From contig CALANV010000015.1 in the NCBI GenBank assembly GCA_937926175.1, forward strand, positions 1-64,000: 64,000 nucleotides of DNA, read 5' to 3'. The position numbers were made by a program, and so were the translations under genes. This DNA comes from an uncultured Rhodospirillales bacterium (GTDB lineage Bacteria; Pseudomonadota; Alphaproteobacteria; CACIAM-22H2). The notes under the pieces are model-generated. The model did not search any database. It was not told the origin of the DNA and was given only the letters and a program-made list of their open reading frames with translations. Shown here one piece after another: positions 58,198 through 64,000 of the stretch; position 1 is the first letter of the stretch, and every line of letters begins with the position of its first letter.

Positions 58198-59769
58198 TCA
58201 GCTCGCAGGCCGCACGAAATGGGCCAGCGTGTACTCGTCCGCGCGCGGCGTGTAGCTCAGGCCTTTGCGCGTCGCCCACACGTTGACCTGGTAATGCAGC
58301 GGAATGATGGCCTGGTCCGCCATCGCCACTTCCGATGCCTCCTGCAGAAGCTTCTCGCGCTTCTCGTCGTCGACCGTGTTCAGCGCCTCTTGCAGCAACG
58401 AGTCGACTTTCGGGTTGGAGTAGCGCCCACGGTTCGACGCGCCGCGGCCCGGCCCGACCGTCGCGATCAGCGAGCGGAGCGGCGACGACACCTCGCCCGT
58501 ACCCGACCCCCAGCCGACCAGCATCAGGCTGAAGGCATAGGTGGGCGCGCTGCTCTGCGAGGCGAACGTCGCCCACGGCAGACTCACCACCTTGGTATCG
58601 ATACCGACGCGGCTCAGCATCGGTCCGATCGCCTGGATGATCTTCTCGTCGTTCGGATAGCGGTCGTTCGGCCCGTGCAGCGTGAGACCGAAGCCGTTGG
58701 GATATCCCGCCTCGGTCAGCAGCTTCTTGGCGCCCTCCGGATCGAAGGGCTCCGCCTTCAGCTTCGGACTCGCCCCGAAGAAGCCCTCGGGCAGAAGGCC
58801 ACCCGCCGGGATCGCCTCGCCGTCCATGATGCGCTCGACGATCGCCTGCCGGTTGATCGCCTTCGAGATAGCGAGACGGACGCGCCTGTCCTTGAGCGGA
58901 TTGTTCGGCAGCACCGCACCCGCCTTGTCGGTGACGAACGGCGACTGGTCACGGAAGCTGTCGACGTGCAGATAGATGAGGCGGTTGCTGACGATGCGCG
59001 ACAGGTTGATGTCGGCATTGGTCTTGAGCTTGGCGATGTCGACCGTCGGCACCTGATCGATGATCTGGACGTCACCCGCGAGCAGCGCGTTCACCCGCGC
59101 CGCGCCGTTGGTGATCAGCTTGAGCGTGACCTTCTGCCAGTGCGGCTTGTCGCCCCAGTAGTCATTGTTGCGCGTGAGAACGATGCGGTCGCCGGGCACG
59201 TATTCGACGAACCTGAACGGGCCGGTGCCGATCGCCGCCTTGCCGCCGTTGAAGTCGCCCGTCGGCGACTGTTCGTGCTTGCGCGAGACGATGTTGATCG
59301 TCGACAGGTCGACGGGAAGAAGCGGATACGGCTCCTTGGTCTTGAAGCGGATCGTGTGCGGATCGACGACGATCGTCTCGGTGATCGCACGCGTGTAGAT
59401 GCTGAACGATGACGGGCTGTTCGGCACCCACGGCACGCGCTTGAGCGTGGCAACGACGTCCTCGGCGGTGAACTCGCTGCCGTCATGGAACTTGACGCCT
59501 TGCCGCAGCTTGAACTCCCAGGTGGTGGCGTCGATCGCCTTCCATTCGGTGGCAAGGCCGGGGACGAGGCGCTGCTTTTCGTCCTGGTGGATCAGGCGAT
59601 CGAAGATGTGGGCCGCGACGCTGCTGTTCGGCGACAGATTGTGGAAGTGCGGATCTATGGACGTGACGTTCGCGCCGAGCCCGACCGTCAGATCCTGGGC
59701 TGCGGCGCTCAGGCACACCGCTCCTGCGAAGAAAATGCCGAGCGCGGCTTTGAGCCATCCTTTCGCCAT
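58198..59769 (-). CDS. Peptide-type ABC substrate-binding protein (family 5)
   Basis: 523 residues from the ATG at 59769 (GGGGAGATTCAAGA ribosome-binding site). A signal peptide (ALGIFFAGAVCLSAAAQ) is followed by the SBP_bac_5 fold: TWEFKLRQGVKFHDGSEFTA, AIGTGPFRFVEYVPGDRIVL, RLAISKAINRQAIVERIMDG and IIPLHYQVNVWATRKGLSY. Ligand type (dipeptide, oligopeptide, nickel or other) is not predictable. It is first in the transporter operon; genes for two permeases and two ATPases follow in order. Confidence 0.94.
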   Translation of the reverse strand: MAKGWLKAALGIFFAGAVCLSAAAQDLTVGLGANVTSIDPHFHNLSPNSSVAAHIFDRLIHQDEKQRLVPGLATEWKAIDATTWEFKLRQGVKFHDGSEFTAEDVVATLKRVPWVPNSPSSFSIYTRAITETIVVDPHTIRFKTKEPYPLLPVDLSTINIVSRKHEQSPTGDFNGGKAAIGTGPFRFVEYVPGDRIVLTRNNDYWGDKPHWQKVTLKLITNGAARVNALLAGDVQIIDQVPTVDIAKLKTNADINLSRIVSNRLIYLHVDSFRDQSPFVTDKAGAVLPNNPLKDRRVRLAISKAINRQAIVERIMDGEAIPAGGLLPEGFFGASPKLKAEPFDPEGAKKLLTEAGYPNGFGLTLHGPNDRYPNDEKIIQAIGPMLSRVGIDTKVVSLPWATFASQSSAPTYAFSLMLVGWGSGTGEVSSPLRSLIATVGPGRGASNRGRYSNPKVDSLLQEALNTVDDEKREKLLQEASEVAMADQAIIPLHYQVNVWATRKGLSYTPRADEYTLAHFVRPAS

Positions 59770-59971
59770 TCTTGAATCTCCCCGTTCGTCTTGGGCCGGT
59801 ACACGCACCATGCATCCGGCCGTTCCGCTCGATCAGCCGAACGTTGTCGGCATCGCCCGGTCGCTAACATCGCAGGAATTCACCTGAGGCGCAAGCCGAC
59901 CGCCCGGTTTTGCCAGCCGTTTCAGATGGCTGACCCGACCCGAACATCGTGCGGCGCAGCGCCCGACCGCG

Positions 59972-60502
59972 TCAGCGCGACGGGTTGCGCCGATGGGCCA
60001 GGTCCTCGTCGCGCGCCTCGCACCAGCCGTTTGCCCAGGCGAGGTGATCGATCGAATCCGGTTGGTACGGGTTGTCGGCCAGCCGCCAGCCCGCCCGGTA
60101 GGCGGCCCGACCGTCCTGGTATCTTTCGATCCGGGGATCGTCCAGCGTGCGGTTGCGCGCGAACTGGTGGATATAGGCGCGGAATTCCGGGAACTGCGCG
60201 AGAATCGTGTCGTCGATGCCCATCGGATGGGCAGCCAGGATCTGACGGCCGCGCTCGGTCAACACAAAACGGTCATGGCCGCGCCGGACCAGCACGCGCG
60301 CCGCCAGGAAGTGGCGTATCACGCGTTCGAGCTCGTCGACGACGTCCTGAAGATTTTCGGGCAGTCGTTCCCGCGCGCGGGCGAGATCCTCTTTGAGCTG
60401 TTCGAGACACGTGGCCACGCTGGTTTCGCCGTGCGCGGCGGTCCTGAGCACGCACAGCATCAGCGCCGGCCGGTTGAGGAGCGTGTGTTCGCCGAGTTCC
60501 AT
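59972..60502 (-). CDS. Winged-helix (Mrr N-terminal-like) protein with an RMF-like C-terminus
   Basis: 176 residues. Residues 1-118 look like the winged-helix domain found at the N-terminus of Mrr-type proteins: LVRRGHDRFVLTERGRQILA then AAHPMGIDDTILAQFPEFR. Residues 128-165 (YQDGRAAYRAGWRLADNPYQ then PDSIDHLAWANGWCEARDED) resemble ribosome modulation factor: G-x3-GR spacing, a CPY/NPY-like turn and a W-x2-GW-x2-A ending. The cysteine of RMF's CPY is Asn here. No nuclease domain is present. It stands alone between a transporter operon and an M81 peptidase. I do not know a function. Confidence 0.6.
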   Translation of the reverse strand: MELGEHTLLNRPALMLCVLRTAAHGETSVATCLEQLKEDLARARERLPENLQDVVDELERVIRHFLAARVLVRRGHDRFVLTERGRQILAAHPMGIDDTILAQFPEFRAYIHQFARNRTLDDPRIERYQDGRAAYRAGWRLADNPYQPDSIDHLAWANGWCEARDEDLAHRRNPSR

Positions 60503-60616
60503 TCGTCTTGCGCCTGTTCCGCCGGCGATCGGCCGCGATGACCTGAATCCCGGCGTTACCGGGAAATCAACGCACAGCTCGGCAATTGGCTCCAGGGATG
60601 CGGGGCGCCTTGCGGT

Positions 60617-62143
60617 TTACGCCCACGGGGGCTCTTGCCATGTCGTCTGCGGATCGAGCGGGAACACCGGACGCGGCAGATGGCGGAACGGTATGCGGTC
60701 GAGCACCGGCGAGGTCAGGCCCGGCGTGTCGACCTCGTACACCTGCTCCGGCCGGAAAAATTCGTCGAAGCCGGCCCGGAAATGGCCGCGCGACTTCACG
60801 ACCACGGTGCGCGCGCGGCTCACGTCGATCCCCAGCATCTCGAAGAACACGGGATCGGCGCATTGCTTGCGGCGGCTTCCGACCACGACCGTGATGCCAC
60901 CGAGGTCGAGCGCCGCCGTGGCGCCGAGATCGAACGCCTTGCCGGCCCACAGCCCGCGCCGGCCGACACAGCGTCCGTCATGCAGCGCGCGCACTTCGGC
61001 CGTCGCCTCGAACCGCCGACTGAACTCGCTTTCGCCGGCGCGGTTGAAGACCGCGCGAAACCGCGCGCCGCGCCCCAGTCGATGCGCCTCGACGGCGAGA
61101 TCGGGATCGACGAACACGCCCATGATCGCGCCTTGTGCGCCGGCCTCGTGCAACGCCTGCAGCAGCCAGGTCGTATTGCCGCGACCGCCGCCGCCGGGAT
61201 TGTCGCCGGAATCGGCGAAGATCACCGCCGGCTTCGCCGGATCGCGCCCGACCTCGAGCGAAAGCCGCACCGCCTCGTCCAGCGGCATCAGCCGCCGCAC
61301 GAAACGATGACGATCGGCCCAGGCCCGACGCGCGAGCACGAGCGCCAGACGCCGCGCCGGCACGACGTCGTTGCGCGCGGTCACGATGATGGACAGCCCG
61401 TTCTTCGGCGTATCGGAGGACACGAATCCGCCGACGACCGAGACGTTCATGATCTCGGCGCTCATCCGGCGCTGCCCCTCATTGATCAAGTCGGCGTAGG
61501 GACCGACGGCCGTGAGCAGGGTCACGCTCGGCGGCGTCAGCGGCAACCGGATGAATACGCTGCATGCCTTGACGCCGCCGAGCAGTTCGCGGATCAGCCG
61601 CGCCGCCTCGGCACCGCGTGCGGCCTGATCGACATGCGGATTGGTGCGGTACGACACCAGCACGTCGACGCTGTCGACCATGGTCTCGGAAACGTTGGCA
61701 TGCAGGTCGATGGTGGCCACGATCGGCACATCCGGACCGACCGTATCGCGCACCATCTTGTAGAAGAGACCGTCCGGGTCGGGCGTCCCGGTCGAAACCA
61801 TCCCGCCATGATTGCTGATGTAGACGGCATCGACCGGACCGGCGAGGCTGAGCCGCCGGCTCATCTCCGCGAGCACGCGCAACAGGGACTCGTGATCGAC
61901 GGGGCCGCCCGGCTCGGCGCCCGCGACCAGGATCGGCACCGGCGTCCAGCTTCCGGACCGGTCCATTTCGGCGATGAAGCCGGTCATCTCGGCAGGCATC
62001 GCCGGGGCCGACCGGCGCGCCTCGGCGAGGATCGCCTCGCCTTCGAGGTAGCACAACTCGCGGAAGTCGCGCTCGGTCGAAACCGGGGCGAAGCCATTGC
62101 TTTCAAGATGCAGGCCCAGAAGCGCGATCCGAGGGGCACCCAT
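60617..62143 (-). CDS. M81-family metallopeptidase (MlrC-like)
   Basis: 508 residues from the ATG at 62143: IALLGLHLESNGFAPVSTER, VYISNHGGMVSTGTPDPDGL, metal-binding VATIDLHANVSETMVDSVDV with SYRTNPHVDQAARG, and ADSGDNPGGGGRGNTTWLLQ. These are the signatures of the M81 (MlrC, DUF1485) family, zinc enzymes first known from microcystin breakdown but widespread beside peptide transporters. Small peptides or amides brought in by the ABC importer nearby could be substrates (inference). It is divergent from argE. Confidence 0.88.
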   Translation of the reverse strand: MGAPRIALLGLHLESNGFAPVSTERDFRELCYLEGEAILAEARRSAPAMPAEMTGFIAEMDRSGSWTPVPILVAGAEPGGPVDHESLLRVLAEMSRRLSLAGPVDAVYISNHGGMVSTGTPDPDGLFYKMVRDTVGPDVPIVATIDLHANVSETMVDSVDVLVSYRTNPHVDQAARGAEAARLIRELLGGVKACSVFIRLPLTPPSVTLLTAVGPYADLINEGQRRMSAEIMNVSVVGGFVSSDTPKNGLSIIVTARNDVVPARRLALVLARRAWADRHRFVRRLMPLDEAVRLSLEVGRDPAKPAVIFADSGDNPGGGGRGNTTWLLQALHEAGAQGAIMGVFVDPDLAVEAHRLGRGARFRAVFNRAGESEFSRRFEATAEVRALHDGRCVGRRGLWAGKAFDLGATAALDLGGITVVVGSRRKQCADPVFFEMLGIDVSRARTVVVKSRGHFRAGFDEFFRPEQVYEVDTPGLTSPVLDRIPFRHLPRPVFPLDPQTTWQEPPWA

Positions 62144-62205
62144 TGAATCCGGTCCCTTCCGCGCGCATGGCACCCGTGCGTCCCGCCCGACTGGCGCGCG
62201 CGATC

Positions 62206-62231
62206 ATTCTCGGCCTAATATGGCCGAGAAT
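62206..62231. promoter_or_regulatory. Perfect 10-bp inverted repeat between mlrC-like and argE genes
   Basis: ATTCTCGGCC-TAATAT-GGCCGAGAAT lies in the 117-bp divergent gap, 29 bp upstream of the argE ATG. The 6-nt AT spacer and the position in a divergent promoter suggest an operator. An mRNA hairpin in the argE leader is possible too. Confidence 0.55.
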
Positions 62232-62260
62232 TTCGCGATATTCCACGCATCACGGTTGCA

Positions 62261-63430
62261 ATGCAGACACCTTCTCCCGGTTCGATCGACATGCTCCGCC
62301 GCCTGGTCGCCTTCGATACGACCAGTCGCGACTCGAATCTCGCGCTGATCGAATTCGTGCGCGACTACCTGAAGACGCACGGCGTGGAGTCGCAGCTCGT
62401 CTTCGACGAGACCGGAAAGAAGGCAAACCTGTTCGCGACGCTGGGTCCGTCGGACAAGCCGGGATTGATGCTGTCCGGCCATACCGATGTCGTCCCGGTC
62501 GACGGCCAGGAATGGTCGAGCGATCCGTTCAAGGTCGTACAGCGCGACGGCCGTCTCTATGGCCGCGGCACATGCGACATGAAAGGATTTCTCGCGGTGG
62601 CACTCGCCCTGACGCCGGAGTTCCTGTCGGCACGGCTCGCCACGCCGATTCACCTCGCCTTTTCCTATGACGAAGAGGTTGGCTGCCTCGGCGTCCGTCG
62701 CCTGATCGCCGAGTTCGCCCGGATGAACGTGCGGCCGTTCGCCTGCGTCGTCGGCGAACCGACCGGGATGAAGGTGATCCGCGCCCACAAGGGCAAGCTC
62801 AGCGTCCGCGGACATGTCCGCGGCTTCGAATGCCATTCCTCCCTCGCGCCCCGGGGCGTCAACGCCATCCATTACGCCGCCGAGGTGATCGCCTATCTCA
62901 ACCGGATGGCGCGGCGCATTGCCGAGCACGGCCCGTTCGACCACGGCTTCGACATTCCGTATACGACCGTCCATACGGGCGTCATCCAGGGTGGCACGGC
63001 GCTCAACATCGTGCCCAAGGACTGCTGGTTCGATTTCGAGTTCCGCCACCTGCCCGCCGACGATCCGCGCGCTCTCCTCGGCGAGGTGCAGCGCTTCGCG
63101 GCCGACGAGCTCGAGCCGCAGATGCGTGCGGTTCACCCGGACACCGGCTTCCGCTGGGAGGAGCTGTCGAGCTTTCCCGGCCTCGACACGAGCGAGGATG
63201 CCGAGATCACCGAGCTGGCGAAGGCCGCATCCGGCGGCAACGCGACCGGCAAGGTGGCGTTCGGAACCGAGGCCGGCCTCTACGACGCGGCGGGAATCCC
63301 GACCATCATCTGCGGGCCCGGCAACATCGACCAGGCCCACAAGCCCGATGAATTCGTCGAGCTCGATCAGCTCGCCCAGTGCGAGACGTTCCTCCGCCGG
63401 CTGGTTGCACGCGTCGCCCACGCCCGATGA
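62261..63430 (+). CDS. argE: Acetylornithine deacetylase ArgE-type M20 peptidase
   Basis: 389 residues: metal ligands in MLSGHTDVVPVDGQEW, GRGTCDMKGFLAVALALTP and SYDEEVGCLGVRRLIAE, the dimerisation lid with ECHSSLAPRGVNAIHYAAEV, and GTEAGLYDAAGIPTIICGPG. The overall pattern is that of ArgE, which deacetylates N-acetyl-L-ornithine; related M20 enzymes act on other N-acyl amino acids. The stop overlaps the HAD gene start. Confidence 0.88.
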   Translation: MQTPSPGSIDMLRRLVAFDTTSRDSNLALIEFVRDYLKTHGVESQLVFDETGKKANLFATLGPSDKPGLMLSGHTDVVPVDGQEWSSDPFKVVQRDGRLYGRGTCDMKGFLAVALALTPEFLSARLATPIHLAFSYDEEVGCLGVRRLIAEFARMNVRPFACVVGEPTGMKVIRAHKGKLSVRGHVRGFECHSSLAPRGVNAIHYAAEVIAYLNRMARRIAEHGPFDHGFDIPYTTVHTGVIQGGTALNIVPKDCWFDFEFRHLPADDPRALLGEVQRFAADELEPQMRAVHPDTGFRWEELSSFPGLDTSEDAEITELAKAASGGNATGKVAFGTEAGLYDAAGIPTIICGPGNIDQAHKPDEFVELDQLAQCETFLRRLVARVAHAR

Positions 63431-64000
63431 CGTCCGCCGTCGCGCCGCGGCCGACCACCGTCGTCTTCGACCTGGGTGGCGTGCTGATCGACTGGAACCC
63501 GCGTCATCTCTATCGCACGCGCTTCGCCGACGAGGCGACGATGGAGGCATTTCTTTCGACCGTCTGCACCCAGGACTGGAACGAGCGCCAGGACGCCGGC
63601 CGCTCGATCGCCGAGGCGGAGGCCGAGCTGATCGCGCGCTTCCCGGAACATGCCGATCTCATTCGCGCCTATTACGGCGAGTTCGACCGCATGCTCGCCG
63701 GTCCCATCGCCGGCACCGTCGCCATCCTCGAGGAGCTTCATGGTCGCGGCACGCCGCTCTTCGCGCTGACCAACTGGTCGGCAGAGACGTTCCACCATGC
63801 CCGTCGCCGCTTCGATTTCCTTGCCCGTTTCCGTGCGATCGTCGTTTCGGGGGAGATCGGCATGATAAAGCCGGATCCGCGCATCTTCCGCCACCTGACC
63901 GACACCTACGGGCTTTGCCCGGAACGGTGCCTGTTCATCGACGACAATGCCCGAAACGTCGATGGTGCACGCGCGGCCGGCCTCCAGGCGGTTCGGTTCC
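63427..64000 (+). CDS. HAD-family hydrolase (3' end outside window)
   Basis: 191 residues visible. HAD motif I is VVFDLGGVLIDWNPRHLY, motif II lies in FALTNWSAETFHHARRRF, the motif III lysine in SGEIGMIKPDPRIFRHLTDT and motif IV in CLFIDDNARNVDGARAAG. This is the haloacid dehalogenase-like/epoxide-hydrolase-N-type subfamily, likely a small-molecule phosphatase. The ATG overlaps the argE stop (ATGA). The frame is open at the window end, probably about 15-25 codons short of complete. Confidence 0.9.
   Translation, partial: MTSAVAPRPTTVVFDLGGVLIDWNPRHLYRTRFADEATMEAFLSTVCTQDWNERQDAGRSIAEAEAELIARFPEHADLIRAYYGEFDRMLAGPIAGTVAILEELHGRGTPLFALTNWSAETFHHARRRFDFLARFRAIVVSGEIGMIKPDPRIFRHLTDTYGLCPERCLFIDDNARNVDGARAAGLQAVRF

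Noticed and set aside
57391..59412. A 673-codon plus-strand frame across the peptide transporter genes
   Set aside because: Antisense shadow of the permease and binding-protein genes, which have full family motifs.
1..64000. CRISPR array, prophage, insertion sequence or tRNA-linked island
   Set aside because: No spaced direct-repeat array, transposase, integrase or tRNA gene was seen; the only long repeat is the flagellin duplication.

Overview
The window is GC-rich alphaproteobacterial chromosome. FlbT/FlaF, FlbD, CtrA, SciP (DUF1153) and ChpT are hallmarks of alphaproteobacterial flagellar and cell-cycle control. The layout (flagellar genes beside a che cluster and a respiratory formate dehydrogenase) fits the Rhodospirillales-like orders; the genus cannot be named from the sequence. 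No rRNA, tRNA, CRISPR array, transposase or integrase was seen. Coding density is high and many junctions are 4-nt ATGA/GTGA overlaps.

Region 1 (1-22,800), flagellum and cell cycle. On the minus strand are flaF (cut by the window edge), flbT, a flagellin, a TPR/SPINDLY-type O-GlcNAc-transferase-like protein and a second flagellin. Both flagellins have canonical sigma-54 promoters with clusters of FlbD (ftr)-like palindromes upstream. The glycosyltransferase between them has a perfect CtrA box. Facing these, on the plus strand, are fliK, flgE, a second hook-type gene, sciP, fliF, fliG, a fliH-like gene, fliN, flbD, flhA and a FliK-like gene. fliJ and fliI are on the minus strand, and ctrA stands divergent from fliI.

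Region 2 (22,800-29,100), chemotaxis. The minus-strand operon reads chpT, cheA (hybrid with a receiver), cheW, cheY, cheB, cheR. The CtrA phosphotransferase ChpT therefore lies directly upstream of the chemotaxis kinase.

Region 3 (29,100-52,300), formate and molybdenum/tungsten metabolism. It starts with a DUF3553 protein, a cytochrome c, a 40-residue membrane peptide and a periplasmic seven-bladed WD40 protein. A formate dehydrogenase operon follows: an HTH-TorD fusion, a Tat-signal peptide protein, FdhA, FdhB, a small membrane protein and the cytochrome b subunit. A second minus-strand set holds fdhD, a nitroreductase, mobA, DUF3305 and DUF3306. An eight-gene plus-strand operon carries two complete Mo/W-type ABC importers (TupBCA-like and MolABC/BtuCDF-like), an orphan ModA-like binding protein and a Mop molbindin. 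It converges on an HTH/PBP regulator that is divergent from a polyferredoxin gene. moaA then supplies the molybdopterin pathway. The region appears to supply metal, cofactor, maturation and electron transfer for the formate dehydrogenase.

Region 4 (52,300-64,000), general metabolism: NAD kinase, N-formylglutamate amidohydrolase, a five-gene peptide-type ABC importer, a winged-helix/RMF-like fusion, an M81 metallopeptidase, ArgE and a HAD hydrolase cut by the window end.

Most unusual items: the HTH-TorD fusion with two inverted repeats at its start; the double Mo/W importer operon; a 642-bp exact duplication shared by the flagellins; an apparent single-base frameshift at the 3' end of the flagellin-linked glycosyltransferase; and a winged-helix/RMF-like fusion. 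All coordinates and motifs were read by eye; no database search or computation was run.
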